A stretch of 64,000 nt of DNA from Anaerolineales bacterium. GTDB taxonomy: Bacteria > Chloroflexota > Anaerolineae > Anaerolineales > Villigracilaceae. A program made the position numbers and the translations under genes. Location: positions 391,107 through 455,106 of the forward strand of contig JAHDWB010000002.1 of the NCBI GenBank assembly GCA_023382595.1, given 5' to 3'. Shown one piece after another: positions 1-9,239 of the stretch. Below the pieces are notes generated by a model. That model did not search any database. It had not been told where the DNA came from and saw nothing but the letters and a program-made list of their open reading frames with translations. Position 1 is the first letter of the stretch; every line of letters begins with the position of its first letter.

Positions 1-2
1 TC

Positions 3-368
3 CGCAACGCCGCTACCGAAGTGCTGGATGCAAAGGCGAACACCCAGGCGCTGGCGCCGACCAAACTCAAGCCGCCGCACGAATCTCCGTGGCTGCTCGA
101 GTTCGCCGCCAAGAACGGCATGGGCATTTCCCCCGGCGTCCCCGCAACGGACATTCTTTTGCTGGCGCTTAAGAGCGAAGACCCGGATGCGCGCATTGCC
201 AGCCTGCCCTATTTGAAATTCACGCCTTCCGAAGGCGTTATCGCACAGATGTATGATGCGATGTACAAGGACGATCCCGAACTGCGGGAGTACGCCTATC
301 ACACCTTATGGGAGGTCGGCGCTTCGGGCGTCAAACTCCCTGACCCAAGCGAATTTGGACTAGGATAA
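3..368 (+). CDS. HEAT-repeat protein, C-terminal fragment
   Basis: The reading frame is open from the first complete codon at base 3, so the gene begins upstream of the window and only its last 121 residues or so are visible. The first residues (RNAATEVL) look like a HEAT/Armadillo helix. The later part holds helical pairs with the spacing of HEAT units (about 57-73 and 77-100). HEAT proteins are alpha-solenoid scaffolds, and no catalytic motif is visible here. The gene ends three bases before the SsnA-like gene, so the two are probably co-transcribed. A GTG at 21 could be read as a start, but the repeat-like sequence continues upstream of it, which argues for a truncated gene. Confidence 0.6.
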   Translation, partial: RNAATEVLDAKANTQALAPTKLKPPHESPWLLEFAAKNGMGISPGVPATDILLLALKSEDPDARIASLPYLKFTPSEGVIAQMYDAMYKDDPELREYAYHTLWEVGASGVKLPDPSEFGLG

Positions 369-371
369 ACC

Positions 372-1724
372 ATGCTCATAACAAACGCCAACATCATCAC
401 CTGGGAAACGCCCAACCGCGTCCTGTCGAACCATGCCATTCTCATTGAAGGAGGGCGCATCAAAGAGATCGGGATGACAAGGTCCCTGACCACGAAGCAC
501 CCAAAAGCAAAAACGATGGATGCCGGCGGTCAATACGTCATGCCGGGCGGAATCTGCGCGCATACCCATTTCTACGGCGCCTTCGCACGCGGAATGGCGA
601 TCCCCGGTCCTGCACCGAAGGATTTCCCGGAGATCCTGCAAAAGTTGTGGTGGCCCCTTGACCGTTCGCTCGACGCGGAGGGCGTGCGCTATTCGGCGCT
701 GGTCTGCCTCGTGGATGCGATCAAACACGGCACGACCACGCTCATCGACCATCACGCCTCGCCCAATTTCATCGACGGCTCGCTCGACATCATCGCCGAC
801 GCCGTGGATAAGAGTGGTCTGCGCGGCGTGTTGTGTTACGAAGTGACCGACCGTGACGGGGTCGAAAAAGCCAATGCGGGCATCAACGAGAACGTGCGTT
901 TTCTCAAGCGTCTTGCCGCGGATCCGCATCCGCGTCTTGCCGGGACCTTCGGCTTGCACGCCAGCCTGACGCTTTCCGGCGCCACCTTGCAGGCGTGCCG
1001 CGCTGCCGCCCCCGAAGGGACGGGCTTTCACGTCCACACCGCCGAGCATGAATCGGATGAATATGACAGCCTGCAAAGATCCAACATGCGCGTCATCGAC
1101 CGCCTGCAAAAGCACAACATCCTTGGACCGAAAACCATCACCGCACATGGCGTCCATTTTGATGCGCGTGAAATGGAGATTTTGAAAGAGACCGAAACCT
1201 GGCTTTCCCATCAGCCGCGCTCGAACATGAACAATGGCATCGGCGTGGCGCAGATCGAATCCATGCTGAGGATGGGCATCAAGGTCTGTCTCGGCAACGA
1301 CGGCTTCACCAACTCGATGTGGGATGAATGGAAGACCGCCTATCTCCTGCACAAGATCCACCACCGCGATCCGCGCCGCATGGGCGGATATGACGTCCAG
1401 CAAATGGCGATCTACAACAATTCTGCGCTGGCAGGCGTCTTTTTCCCCGACGCTTCAATCGGGCAGATCGTCCCCGGCGCCGCCGCGGACTTGATCTTTG
1501 TGGACTACCATCCCTTCACCCCGCTGACCGATGGCAACCTGCCCTGGCACATCATTTTCGGCTTCCAGCAAAGCATGGTCACCTCCACGATGGTGGCGGG
1601 CAAGTTCCTGATGAAGAACCGCGAACTGCTCACGCTCGATGAAGCTGAGATCGCTGCACGCGCACGCGAGATCGCTCCGCGCATTTGGAAAAAATACGAA
1701 GAGGAAGTTGGGAAAATTCTGTAA
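372..1724 (+). CDS. ssnA: SsnA-like metal-dependent aminohydrolase
   Basis: This 450-residue amidohydrolase has the metal ligands expected for the deaminase/SsnA group: HTH at residues 64-66, FHVH at 219-222, AHGVHF further on and GNDG around 308-311. Short blocks typical of E. coli SsnA are visible (LWWPLDR, DHHASP, RSNMNN), which separate it from ordinary S-adenosylhomocysteine deaminases. SsnA genes usually sit with selenium-associated molybdenum hydroxylases (xdhD, ygfK), and an XdhD-like gene lies 14 kb downstream. The substrate of SsnA is not established; a purine or other amidine deamination is the reasonable guess. The start follows the previous stop by three bases with only a weak ribosome site, suggesting coupled translation. 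Confidence 0.85.
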   Translation: MLITNANIITWETPNRVLSNHAILIEGGRIKEIGMTRSLTTKHPKAKTMDAGGQYVMPGGICAHTHFYGAFARGMAIPGPAPKDFPEILQKLWWPLDRSLDAEGVRYSALVCLVDAIKHGTTTLIDHHASPNFIDGSLDIIADAVDKSGLRGVLCYEVTDRDGVEKANAGINENVRFLKRLAADPHPRLAGTFGLHASLTLSGATLQACRAAAPEGTGFHVHTAEHESDEYDSLQRSNMRVIDRLQKHNILGPKTITAHGVHFDAREMEILKETETWLSHQPRSNMNNGIGVAQIESMLRMGIKVCLGNDGFTNSMWDEWKTAYLLHKIHHRDPRRMGGYDVQQMAIYNNSALAGVFFPDASIGQIVPGAAADLIFVDYHPFTPLTDGNLPWHIIFGFQQSMVTSTMVAGKFLMKNRELLTLDEAEIAARAREIAPRIWKKYEEEVGKIL

Positions 1725-1736
1725 ACCGGAGAAACC

Positions 1737-2411
1737 ATGAACGACGAACATCTTTTATTATCCATCGCAGTATTGGGCGGGACAGGCAAGGAAGGCAAGG
1801 GACTCGCTTATCGTTGGGCGCGGGCGGGCTATCACGTTCTGATCGGCTCGCGTGACCCGGAAAAGGCAAATGTTGCGGCGGGCGAAGTCCGGGAAATGCT
1901 CGGGGGCGAGATCTCCGTCAATGGGTTGGGCAACCTCGAGGCGGCGAAAGAAGCGGACATCGTCGTGTTGACGGTTCCATATTCCGCGCATCGTTCCACG
2001 CTCGAAGCGGTCCGCGATGAACTTCAGGGCAAGATCCTTGTGGATGTGACCGTGCCGCTCGTGCCGCCGAAGGTTTCGACGGTGCAAATGCCCGCCGCCG
2101 GGTCTGCCGCGCAGGAGGCGCGCGAAATCGTCGGCGAAGGCGTGGAGGTTTGTGCCGCGTTCCAGAATATTTCGCATGAGCACCTGCTGGATAATGCCGA
2201 TGTGGAATGTGATGTGCTCGTAACCGGCACGAGTAAAGCCGCTCGCGAGGAGGTCATCAAACTGGTGGAAGCCGCCGGGTTGACCGGCTGGGATGCGGGA
2301 TCGATCCAGAATTCGGTCGTGGTCGAAGGACTGACCAGTGTTCTGATCGGCATCAATAAGAAATATGGCTCGACCCATGCGGGGATCAAGATCACGGGAG
2401 CGAAAAAGTAG
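1737..2411 (+). CDS. npdG: NADPH-dependent F420 reductase
   Basis: The 224-residue product opens with a Rossmann nucleotide-binding loop, AVLGGTGKEGKG, followed by GSRDPEKA, the signature of F420H2:NADP oxidoreductase (Fno/NpdG). This cytosolic enzyme transfers hydride between NADPH and coenzyme F420 and so charges the F420 pool. The length matches the family (about 210-230). A GGAGA ribosome site precedes the ATG. It is the first F420 gene of the cluster and is followed by a long hairpin and then cofE. The pairing with cofE/cofD/cofC makes the F420 assignment much more likely than a generic NAD(P)-binding protein. Confidence 0.9.
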   Translation: MNDEHLLLSIAVLGGTGKEGKGLAYRWARAGYHVLIGSRDPEKANVAAGEVREMLGGEISVNGLGNLEAAKEADIVVLTVPYSAHRSTLEAVRDELQGKILVDVTVPLVPPKVSTVQMPAAGSAAQEAREIVGEGVEVCAAFQNISHEHLLDNADVECDVLVTGTSKAAREEVIKLVEAAGLTGWDAGSIQNSVVVEGLTSVLIGINKKYGSTHAGIKITGAKK

Positions 2412-2420
2412 AACGCAATT

Positions 2421-2463
2421 CGTGCTTCATAATACGTGACATGCAAGCGTATTACGAAGCACG
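2421..2463. repeat. Intergenic hairpin between npdG and cofE
   Basis: Bases 2421-2436 (CGTGCTTCATAATACG) and 2448-2463 form a 16-bp inverted repeat with one mismatch around an 11-base loop. There is no T-run after it, so it is a poor intrinsic terminator. It looks like one of the small palindromic intergenic repeats common in this genome, and may act as an mRNA processing or stability element inside the F420 operon. Confidence 0.6.
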
Positions 2464-2472
2464 CACTATTTC

Positions 2473-3240
2473 ATGACACTAACACTTACCCCTCTTCAGA
2501 ATATCCCCCTCATCCGCCAAGGCGACAACCTGGCGGATATTATTCTTAACTCCCTGCGCGAATCGGATATGCAGTTGCAGGACAACGACATTCTTGTGCT
2601 TGCGCAAAAGATCGTCAGCAAAGCCGAAGGGCGTTTGGTCAATCTTGCGGATGTGACTGCATCGCAACGCGCCATTGAACTCGGCGTGCAGACCGAAAAA
2701 GATCCGCGCCTTGTGGAACTGATGCTCCGTGAAAGCAACGAGGTCGTCCGTCAGCGCAAGGGCGTGATCGTAGTCGAGCACAAACTCGGATTCATCTGCG
2801 CCAATGCCGGTATTGACCACTCGAACGTCATGGGCGATGGAGGCGAACACGCCGATCATGTATTGCTGCTCCCCGAAAACCCGGATGCATCCGCCAGGCA
2901 GTTGCGTGAACAGGTCACACGACAAACAGGAAAAACCATCGGCGTAATGATCATCGATTCGCATGGACGCGCCTGGCGCAACGGAACGGTCGGCGTGTGC
3001 ATCGGCTTGAGCGGCATTCCCGCCGTGGTGGACGAGCGCGGCTGGAAAGACCTTTTTGGCTACACCCTAAAAGCCACCGTCGTCGGCGCGGCAGATGAAC
3101 TCGCCGCGTCCGCATCGCTCGTCATGGGGCAAGCCGCCGAAGGCACGCCCGTTGTCCATGTGCGCGGATTTCCGTATCCATTGGGGGAAGGCTCACTGCA
3201 AGACCTCATCCGCCCGAAGGATTTGGACATGTTCCGATAA
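2473..3240 (+). CDS. cofE: Coenzyme F420-0:L-glutamate ligase
   Basis: The 255-residue product matches CofE, which adds glutamates to F420-0 using GTP. Family features visible include DNDILVLAQKIVSKAEGR near the N-terminus, the central NAGIDHSN block and HGRAWRNGTVGVCIG around 155-170. The length is that of the stand-alone archaeal-type enzyme rather than the fused actinobacterial FbiB (CofE plus nitroreductase). The nitroreductase part of FbiB appears instead as a separate gene one position downstream. No clear Shine-Dalgarno precedes the ATG; the hairpin just upstream may be relevant. Confidence 0.93.
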   Translation: MTLTLTPLQNIPLIRQGDNLADIILNSLRESDMQLQDNDILVLAQKIVSKAEGRLVNLADVTASQRAIELGVQTEKDPRLVELMLRESNEVVRQRKGVIVVEHKLGFICANAGIDHSNVMGDGGEHADHVLLLPENPDASARQLREQVTRQTGKTIGVMIIDSHGRAWRNGTVGVCIGLSGIPAVVDERGWKDLFGYTLKATVVGAADELAASASLVMGQAAEGTPVVHVRGFPYPLGEGSLQDLIRPKDLDMFR

Positions 3241-3309
3241 AACTAACGGAAATCTTATAAGCCTTTGATACACTCCCCTCCGAAACAAATCACCAATGGA
3301 GTAACAAAG

Positions 3310-3702
3310 ATGCCGTTCCCCGAAACATTTCAAGACCTGTTCAAGCCCGAAACCAAAGCATTTCTCTTCCTCGCCACCGTCAGCGACAAAGGCAATCCGC
3401 AAGTCACGCCCGTCTGGTTCGACCACGACGGCGAGCACATCCTCATCAACACCAACGAAGGTCGAACCAAAGACCGTAACATGAAGGAACGCCCCGACGT
3501 TCACATGGTCATTCAAGATCCCAGCGATCCTTATCGCTATCTCGGCATCCGCGGCAAGGTCGTCTCCTACACCCGCGAAGGTGCGGACGAACACATCGAC
3601 ATGCTGTCCCGCCGTTACTACGGCAGACCGTGGACCTACCGCGAAGGGCAAAAGCGGATCATCTTCAAAATCCAGCCGATTCGATTTGACAACCACGCCT
3701 GA
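3310..3702 (+). CDS. PPOX-class F420-dependent oxidoreductase
   Basis: This 130-residue protein of the split beta-barrel flavin/F420-binding fold has family hallmarks: FLFLATVSDKGNPQVTPVWF near the N-terminus and LINTNEGRTKDRNM, where basic residues normally grip the cofactor. Members reduce small substrates with F420H2 or bind FMN or haem. An upstream in-frame start at 3265 is open, but the ATG at 3310 has GGAG eight bases ahead and begins where family members begin (MPFPETFQDLF). It sits between cofE and the nitroreductase gene, and its 3' end overlaps the next coding region. Confidence 0.82.
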   Translation: MPFPETFQDLFKPETKAFLFLATVSDKGNPQVTPVWFDHDGEHILINTNEGRTKDRNMKERPDVHMVIQDPSDPYRYLGIRGKVVSYTREGADEHIDMLSRRYYGRPWTYREGQKRIIFKIQPIRFDNHA

Positions 3703-4297
3703 CCTGCGCACCTTCCTGCGGACTCGCCGTTCGATCCGCCGCTTCAAACCGGACCCGGTGCCTGATTCCGTTTTAAGGGACATTCTCCACACTGCCACAT
3801 TCGCCCCGTCCGCGCATAACCGCCAACCCTGGCGCTTTGTCGTGTTGACAGATCCCTCCGCCAAAATCCATCTCTCCGACGCAATGGCGGAGGAATTCCA
3901 ACGCGACCTCCAAAAGGACCAAGTCCCGCCCGAAGAGATCGCCAAACGAGTCAGCCGTTCGCGTGAACGCATCACAGGCGCGCCTGTCGTCGTCATCCTC
4001 TGCCTCGATATGAGCGAAATGGACGAATATCCCGACACCCGCCGCAAAAAAGCGGAATACATCATCGCGACCCAATCCGCCGCCAATGCAGGGATGCAAC
4101 TCCTGCTCGCCTCCCACGCCGAAGGACTCGCTGGCGTGTGGGTGTGCAGTCCCATGTTCGCGCAGGAAACCGTGCAGAAAGCGCTGAATATTTCCAGCAC
4201 TTGGGAACCGCAAGCCATGTTCTTGCTTGGCTACCCTGCAGAGACGCCTGCATTTCGGGAGCGAAAGCCGTTGGAAAAAGTGGTGAAGTTTATATGA
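3686..4297 (+). CDS. Nitroreductase-family protein, probable dehydro-F420 reductase
   Basis: This FMN-binding nitroreductase (about 203 residues) begins [24 protein letters not shown]; the RRSIRRF block is the usual FMN phosphate contact, and [12 protein letters not shown] is the second conserved block. The C-terminal domain of actinobacterial FbiB is the same fold and reduces dehydro-F420-0 to F420-0. The position between cofE and cofD suggests the same role as a stand-alone protein. No ATG is available near the homologous start, so TTG at 3686 is chosen, overlapping the PPOX gene by 17 bases. Longer starts add a low-complexity tail that is an out-of-frame reading of the PPOX gene. ATGA couples it to cofD. 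Confidence 0.78.
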   Translation: MTTTPDLRTFLRTRRSIRRFKPDPVPDSVLRDILHTATFAPSAHNRQPWRFVVLTDPSAKIHLSDAMAEEFQRDLQKDQVPPEEIAKRVSRSRERITGAPVVVILCLDMSEMDEYPDTRRKKAEYIIATQSAANAGMQLLLASHAEGLAGVWVCSPMFAQETVQKALNISSTWEPQAMFLLGYPAETPAFRERKPLEKVVKFI

Positions 4298-5223
4298 CCG
4301 CCACCCACCGTCGCATTGTCGCTCTTGCTGGCGGAGTCGGCGGTGCGAAACTCGCACACGGACTCGCCCAGATCCTTCCGCCCGAAGATTTGACCGTCAT
4401 TGTCAATACTGGTGATGATTTTGAACATCTTGGCTTGTATATTTGTCCCGACTTGGATACGGTCTGCTACACGCTGGCGGGACTCGCCAACCCCGAAACA
4501 GGCTGGGGACGCGTGGATGAAACATGGAATACCATCGCCAACGTAGAGAAACTCGGCGGACCAAGTTGGTTTCGGCTTGGAGATCAAGACTTCGCCACCC
4601 ACCTCGAGCGGACGCGGCGGCTCAAAGAAGGGCAATCGCTTTCACAGATCACGAAAGACTTTTGCAAAGCGTGGGGCGTGAAGCATACGGTGCTGCCCAT
4701 GTCCGATTCACCCGTGCGGACGATGGTGGATACCGACGAAGGCGAGTTGGCGTTTCAGGAGTATTTTGTCCACAGGCGCTGTGAGCCGAAGGTCAAAGGC
4801 TTTCGGTTTGACGGGGTCGAAGCCGCGGAACCAGCCGTCGGCGTGAAAGAGGCGCTCGAAACTGCGGATGCAGTGGTGATCTGTCCGTCGAATCCGTGGG
4901 TGAGCGTGGATCCGATCTTGAAAGTCGTCAAAGAAATAAAAAAGCCCGTCGTGGCTGTCTCACCCATCATCGGCGGGAAGACGGTCAAAGGACCTGCCGC
5001 GAAAATGTATGCGGAACTGGGCATCGAGCCGTCCGCGCTGGCGGTTGCGAACCATTATCGCAACATTTTGACGGGTTTCGTGTTAGACAATGCAGACTCA
5101 TCCATGGAACGCGGCGTTCAGGAATTGAACATCAAAACGATGGTTACGGACACACTTATGAATCACCTTACAGTTCGCGCACGACTCGCACAGGATGTGC
5201 TACACTTCATCGGGAGCTTGTAA
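4294..5223 (+). CDS. cofD: 2-phospho-L-lactate (or PEP) transferase
   Basis: The 309-residue product is CofD/FbiA, which joins the activated phospholactyl or phosphoenolpyruvyl group to FO to make (dehydro)F420-0. Visible signatures are [13 protein letters not shown] at residues 11-23, [19 protein letters not shown] (FO/GDP binding region) and [11 protein letters not shown] with [17 protein letters not shown] in the second half. The ATG at 4294 overlaps the stop of the nitroreductase gene (ATGA), so the longer reading from 4138 is rejected. It is followed six bases later by cofC, whose product supplies its substrate. Confidence 0.93.
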   Translation: MTATHRRIVALAGGVGGAKLAHGLAQILPPEDLTVIVNTGDDFEHLGLYICPDLDTVCYTLAGLANPETGWGRVDETWNTIANVEKLGGPSWFRLGDQDFATHLERTRRLKEGQSLSQITKDFCKAWGVKHTVLPMSDSPVRTMVDTDEGELAFQEYFVHRRCEPKVKGFRFDGVEAAEPAVGVKEALETADAVVICPSNPWVSVDPILKVVKEIKKPVVAVSPIIGGKTVKGPAAKMYAELGIEPSALAVANHYRNILTGFVLDNADSSMERGVQELNIKTMVTDTLMNHLTVRARLAQDVLHFIGSL

Positions 5224-5229
5224 AAAATC

Positions 5230-5838
5230 ATGTCACTTTGGGCAATTGTGCCGGTAAAGCCTTTACGAAGGGGAAAATCCCGCCTCGCTGGGGCGCTTAC
5301 AGAAGAAGAAAGAGCCATCTTAAATCAGGAATTGTTGGAGCGGACGCTTAAGACGCTTTCACCCCTGAAGGAACTGGACCAGATCCTAGTGGTCAGCCGC
5401 GACCCGCACGCGTTGACGATCGCGCGCAACCACGGCGCGAAGACCGTGCGTGAGGACGGTCAACCGCATTTGAATACGGCGTTGACCCGCGCCACCGTGA
5501 TGGCACAGGTACATGCCACGCAGGGCGTGCTCATCCTGCCCGCCGATCTACCCCTGCTTACGCAGGAAGATGTGCTGACATTGATCGACCGCGCGGCAAA
5601 ACCGCCTGTGGCGGTCATCGCGCCGGACAGACACGGCAAGGGCACGAACGCGCTGTTGATGGTCCCGGCGGGGTTAATCGAGTATGACTTCGGCGAAAAT
5701 TCCTTTGAGCGTCATTGTGAACGAATAAAGAAGGCGGGCGCAAAACTGGAGATCGTCGAACTGCCATCGCTGGGACTCGACCTTGACCTGCCCGAAGACC
5801 TGGAAATGATACGAAAAATGGAAGCCGTAAAAGTATAG
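5230..5838 (+). CDS. cofC: 2-phospho-L-lactate/PEP guanylyltransferase
   Basis: This 202-residue nucleotidyltransferase of the CofC/FbiD family makes the GDP-linked donor used by CofD. The N-terminus [19 protein letters not shown] is the typical CofC nucleotide-binding block, and [13 protein letters not shown] carries the metal-binding acidic residue. It is the last biosynthetic gene of the cluster and is followed by a strong terminator-like hairpin. The FO synthase gene (cofG/cofH or fbiC) is not in the window. Confidence 0.9.
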   Translation: MSLWAIVPVKPLRRGKSRLAGALTEEERAILNQELLERTLKTLSPLKELDQILVVSRDPHALTIARNHGAKTVREDGQPHLNTALTRATVMAQVHATQGVLILPADLPLLTQEDVLTLIDRAAKPPVAVIAPDRHGKGTNALLMVPAGLIEYDFGENSFERHCERIKKAGAKLEIVELPSLGLDLDLPEDLEMIRKMEAVKV

Positions 5839-5846
5839 ACATTCAA

Positions 5847-5901
5847 TTGCCACAGGCGCACCAAACCCTATGAAGTTTGGGAAACCTGTGGCAAAATTTT
5901 T
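5847..5901 (+). terminator. Rho-independent terminator after cofC
   Basis: Bases 5847-5856 pair perfectly with 5885-5894 (TTGCCACAGG against CCTGTGGCAA). Inside, 5861-5866 pairs with 5875-5880, with a symmetric 4x4 internal loop between the stems. A T-run follows at about 5896-5901. It separates the F420 biosynthesis genes from the luciferase-like gene. Confidence 0.75.
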
Positions 5902-5926
5902 ACATCCCAAATTTAAGGAGATAGCG

Positions 5927-6928
5927 ATGACCAAACAACGTGTTGCCCTGTACCTTCAAGACTCGCACGACCTGCGAGATGGATTGGAATACGCAAAATA
6001 TGCGGAAGAAAAAGGATTTGAAGCCGTCTGGCAGGCGGAGAGCCGCCTCGTGCGTGATGCCATTGTCCCCATGGCAGGATACGCCGCCGTAACAAATCGG
6101 ATCAAAGTCGGATCGGGCGTGATCAACAACTGGACCCGCAATATCGGTCTGCTCGCCTCCACCTTCCTGACGCTTGATGACCTCGCCCCGAACCGTGTCA
6201 TCTGTGGAATTGGCGCGTGGTGGGATCCGCTAGCAAAGAACGTCGGGATCGAGCGCAAAAAACCGTTACTCGCCATGCGGGAAACTGTCGAAGTATTGCG
6301 CCGCTTATTGAATATGGAACGCGTTACATTCCACGGTGAATTCCACCATGTGGATGGGATCGAACTTGACGTTGTTTATGGTCGCCGCGAACCGCGCAAT
6401 ATCCCGATCATGATCGGCGCCACGGGCGACAAAATGATGGAGTTGACCGGCGAGATCGCCGACGGCGCAGTGTTGAATTACTGCGTCGCCCCCGAATACA
6501 ACGACAACGCGATGGAATTGCTCCAAAAAGGTTTGGATAAATCCGGGCGCAAAATGGACGATTTCGACCGCCCGCAGTTGATCGTCTGCTCGGTGGATGA
6601 AGACCACGATAAGGCGATTAACTATTCCAAGATGCTCTTGTGCCAGTACATTGCCCAACAGCCGCACATCGCCAAGGCTTCGAATGTCTCGGATGATGTG
6701 GTACAGCAGATCCAATCCATTTTGGGCTGGCCCGCCACCAAGGAACAGGTCATGAAGGCGAAAGACCTTGTGCCTGATGAACTGGTGCTGAAGATCACCG
6801 CATCCGGCACGCCTGAAGAGGCAAAAGCCAAGGTGAAGGAATACGAAAAACGCGGATGTACCTGCCCGATCCTGTACCCCGTCGGCGGGAATTTCAAGCT
6901 GTTGATCGATACGTTTGCGCAGAATTGA
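5927..6928 (+). CDS. LLM-class F420-dependent oxidoreductase
   Basis: The 333-residue product is a TIM-barrel luciferase-like monooxygenase-family protein related to methylenetetrahydromethanopterin reductase and other F420-dependent enzymes. Family blocks seen include [33 protein letters not shown] and [23 protein letters not shown]. The start at 5927 has AAGGAG seven bases ahead; an in-frame ATG at 5870 lies inside the terminator loop and is rejected. Its substrate cannot be told from sequence. Its position directly after the cof genes supports F420 rather than FMN as cofactor. Confidence 0.85.
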   Translation: MTKQRVALYLQDSHDLRDGLEYAKYAEEKGFEAVWQAESRLVRDAIVPMAGYAAVTNRIKVGSGVINNWTRNIGLLASTFLTLDDLAPNRVICGIGAWWDPLAKNVGIERKKPLLAMRETVEVLRRLLNMERVTFHGEFHHVDGIELDVVYGRREPRNIPIMIGATGDKMMELTGEIADGAVLNYCVAPEYNDNAMELLQKGLDKSGRKMDDFDRPQLIVCSVDEDHDKAINYSKMLLCQYIAQQPHIAKASNVSDDVVQQIQSILGWPATKEQVMKAKDLVPDELVLKITASGTPEEAKAKVKEYEKRGCTCPILYPVGGNFKLLIDTFAQN

Positions 6929-6959
6929 TCCGCAGACTTCACGAATTACACAGATTTGG

Positions 6960-6993
6960 AGTGACGGTCACTTCCAAAGTGACCGTCACTTTT
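6960..6993. terminator. Bidirectional terminator between convergent genes
   Basis: Bases 6960-6973 (AGTGACGGTCACTT) pair perfectly over 14 bp with 6977-6990 around a 3-base loop, followed by TTT on the + strand. The hairpin lies between the + strand LLM gene and the 3' end of the - strand dehydrogenase gene, overlapping the last codons of the latter. Confidence 0.75.
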
Positions 6994-7954
6994 CATAAAC
7001 TTCCTGATTTACCAAGTTTGGCAATTTCTTCCCCTTCAACCCCGCAATCAAATTCTCCGCCGCAAGTTTGGACATTTGATCCCGCGTCCATTTGCTGGCG
7101 CTGCCGAGATGCGGGACGATGATGCAGTTATCCAACTCCAAGAGCGGAGAGTCCATCGGCAGCGGCTCGGGGTCTGTGACATCGAGCGCAGCGGCGAAGA
7201 TCTGTTTTGATTTCAGCGCGTTGTACAAAGCGACTTGATCTACGACTCCCCCGCGCGCAGTGTTGACCAGAATCGCGCTCGGCTTCATCTTCGAGAGAAA
7301 ATCCACGTTCACCAAGTGACGTGTCTCCGGCGTAAGCGGCACATGCAGGGAGATAAAATCCGACTCGCGCAATAGAGTATCCAAATCAACAGGCTTTGCG
7401 CCATAGGCAGGCTCCGCATTTGGGCTGTGATAGATCACGCGCATGTCAAATCCTTGCGCGCGTTTGGCAACGGCTTGACCGATGCGCCCAAAACCGACGA
7501 TGCCGAGCGTCGCACCGACCATATCCGCACCGAGCAACAACTGCGGATGCCATGTCGTCCATTGACCATTACGGATGTAATCCACGCCTTCAACGATGCG
7601 GCGGGCGGCGGCGAGCAGGAGCGCAAAGGCTTGGTCGGCGGTGGCGTCGGTCAGCACGCCTGGTGTGTTGCCAACAGGGATTCCACGCTTGGTGGCTTCG
7701 GCGATGTCAATATGATCCACGCCGACCGACATGCTGGAGATCACCTTCAACTGTGGACCTGCGGCGTCCATCAATTCGGCGTCGATGCGTTCGGTCAGCA
7801 GGCAGAGCAAGCCGTCCACGCCGCGGACATTTTTGAGCAGTTGTTCGCGCGTCGGCGGCAGGTCATGAGTCCAAATATCGGCGGAGGGGAAATGCTCCTT
7901 GACGAGAGTCAAGCCCAGGTCAGGGATGAGGCGGGTGATGAAAATTCGGGTCAT
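6986..7954 (-). CDS. D-2-hydroxyacid dehydrogenase (glyoxylate/hydroxypyruvate reductase type)
   Basis: This NAD(P)-dependent D-isomer-specific 2-hydroxyacid dehydrogenase has about 322 residues. Visible are [12 protein letters not shown], the Rossmann loop [16 protein letters not shown], the catalytic-domain block [14 protein letters not shown] with its arginine, and PHLGSA with the catalytic histidine. The probable reaction is reduction of glyoxylate or hydroxypyruvate; substrate choice is inferred. The in-frame extension to 7993 is rejected because family members start near [11 protein letters not shown], which also leaves room for the divergent promoter of the thioesterase gene. Confidence 0.88.
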   Translation of the reverse strand: MTRIFITRLIPDLGLTLVKEHFPSADIWTHDLPPTREQLLKNVRGVDGLLCLLTERIDAELMDAAGPQLKVISSMSVGVDHIDIAEATKRGIPVGNTPGVLTDATADQAFALLLAAARRIVEGVDYIRNGQWTTWHPQLLLGADMVGATLGIVGFGRIGQAVAKRAQGFDMRVIYHSPNAEPAYGAKPVDLDTLLRESDFISLHVPLTPETRHLVNVDFLSKMKPSAILVNTARGGVVDQVALYNALKSKQIFAAALDVTDPEPLPMDSPLLELDNCIIVPHLGSASKWTRDQMSKLAAENLIAGLKGKKLPNLVNQEVYEK

Positions 7955-7962
7955 GTCCAGAG

Positions 7963-7968
7963 TATAAT
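7963..7968 (+). promoter_or_regulatory. -10 element of a probable leaderless gene
   Basis: A perfect TATAAT ends seven bases before the ATG at 7976. Initiation at the usual distance would put the transcript start on or next to the A of the start codon, leaving no room for a ribosome site, and none is seen. The -35 region (around 7939-7945) is weak and lies inside the start of the divergent dehydrogenase gene. Confidence 0.55.
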
Positions 7969-7975
7969 CGTCATC

Positions 7976-8461
7976 ATGCCAAAAATAAAACAACCAAATT
8001 CACGTCATTGCTTCATCTGCGGGTTGGAAAATCCAGTGGGACTGCATTTGCACATCTACGAAACCGAGCCGGGCGTGGTCGAAACGCAATACATCGCGCC
8101 CGATCATTTTCAGGGCTATCCCGGCGTTCTGCATGGCGGCATCGTCGCCGCGCTCATCGATGAGATCAGCGGGCGCGCGCATATGGGCAGCGACCCGGGC
8201 AAACCGCGCTTCATGTTCACGGGCAAGCTGGAAGTGAAGTACCGCAAGAATGTGCCCATCGGCAAACTTTTGAAGATCGTCGGCAAGGTGGGCAAGAGCA
8301 AAGGCAAGGTTGCCGAAGCGTGGGCGGGCATTTACGACGCTGAGACGAACGAACTGCTCGCTGAAGGCACGGGCATGCACATCAACGTGCCACAAGAGCA
8401 ATTCGACATGTCGCGCTTGGACGAACTGGGCTGGAAGGTCTACCCCGACCCCGCCGCGTAA
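7976..8461 (+). CDS. PaaI-type hotdog-fold thioesterase
   Basis: The 161-residue product is a single hotdog domain with the family block [23 protein letters not shown], in which HGG and the acidic residue on the following helix form the acyl-CoA thioesterase site. The N-terminal CFICG with a nearby histidine resembles a small zinc knuckle found in some members. Its acyl-CoA substrate is unknown. The ATG at 7976 is chosen because homology starts there and a TATAAT lies immediately upstream; the frame stays open far upstream only as the antisense of the dehydrogenase gene. Confidence 0.8.
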   Translation: MPKIKQPNSRHCFICGLENPVGLHLHIYETEPGVVETQYIAPDHFQGYPGVLHGGIVAALIDEISGRAHMGSDPGKPRFMFTGKLEVKYRKNVPIGKLLKIVGKVGKSKGKVAEAWAGIYDAETNELLAEGTGMHINVPQEQFDMSRLDELGWKVYPDPAA

Positions 8462-8464
8462 TAC

Positions 8465-8482
8465 TATAATCAGCATGGAGGC
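8465..8482 (+). promoter_or_regulatory. -10 element and ribosome site for the FAD-subunit gene
   Basis: TATAAT at 8465-8470 sits in the 25-base gap after the thioesterase gene, and GGAGG at 8477-8481 lies five bases before the ATG at 8487. An earlier in-frame ATG at 8475 overlaps this ribosome site and has none of its own, so 8487 is preferred. Confidence 0.5.
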
Positions 8483-8486
8483 AAAC

Positions 8487-9239
8487 ATGATCACGACTTA
8501 TCACCGACCGAAGACTCTCGATGAAGCCTTGACGCTTCTGACTCAACCGAACACCGTTCCGCTTGGCGGCGGGACGCTTCTTTCTCAGGGGACAACGGAT
8601 CCTGTTTCCGTTGTGGATCTGCAGCATCTCGGGCTGGATTCGATCACCGTCAAAGGCAATGATCTGGAGATCGGCGCGACTTGCACACTGCAGTCATTGC
8701 TTGAATCGGAGCATTGCCCTGAATCATTGATCTCTGCGCTGAAATTGGAAGCGCCGCTGAACTTGCGCAACACCGCCACTGTCGCGGGGACGGTTGTCTC
8801 AAGCGACGGGCGCTCGACCTTCACGACGATGTTGTTGGCGATGGATGCGAAGATCGAGATGGCGATATTCGATAATTCGAAAACCGAATCTCGAATATCG
8901 AGTATCGGGGAATTCATTCTCACCCGACCGAAGGGACTCATCACGTCCATCATCATTCCGCTGAATGTGAAAATAGCCTTCGAGTTTGTGTCCAAAACCC
9001 CTGCGGACAAGCCGTTGGTGTGCGCCGCGCTGGCGCAATGGAATTCGGGTCGCGCACGCCTGACGCTCGGCGGATACGGGTCAAGTCCGCTGTTGGCGAT
9101 GGATGGCACTGAAGCCGATGGTCTCGAAACTGCCGCAAAGAACGCCTATCACGAAGCGAACGACGAGTGGGCATCCGCTGAATACCGCATGGACGTCGCT
9201 GCGACACTGGCAAAACGCGCGCTGGAAGCCTTGAAATGA
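8487..9239 (+). CDS. FAD-binding subunit of a molybdenum hydroxylase (CoxM type)
   Basis: The 250-residue product has the molybdopterin-dehydrogenase FAD domain: PLGGGTLLSQG near residues 25-35 replaces the usual AGGTDL pyrophosphate loop, and NLRNTATVAGTVVSSDGRSTFTTMLLAMDA matches the second FAD loop. It would pass electrons from the FeS clusters to FAD. It is shorter than typical CoxM proteins (about 280-290). Its likely partner is the fused FeS/Mo protein at 15638, which lacks its own FAD domain. Residues about 126-142 come from an AT-rich, palindrome-like stretch (8862-8910) that looks inserted in frame. Confidence 0.82.
   Translation: MITTYHRPKTLDEALTLLTQPNTVPLGGGTLLSQGTTDPVSVVDLQHLGLDSITVKGNDLEIGATCTLQSLLESEHCPESLISALKLEAPLNLRNTATVAGTVVSSDGRSTFTTMLLAMDAKIEMAIFDNSKTESRISSIGEFILTRPKGLITSIIIPLNVKIAFEFVSKTPADKPLVCAALAQWNSGRARLTLGGYGSSPLLAMDGTEADGLETAAKNAYHEANDEWASAEYRMDVAATLAKRALEALK

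Noticed and set aside
3581..4297. Nitroreductase starting at 3581 as a 238-residue protein
   Set aside because: The extra N-terminus is an out-of-frame reading of the PPOX gene and has no homology to the family; the TTG at 3686 fits better.
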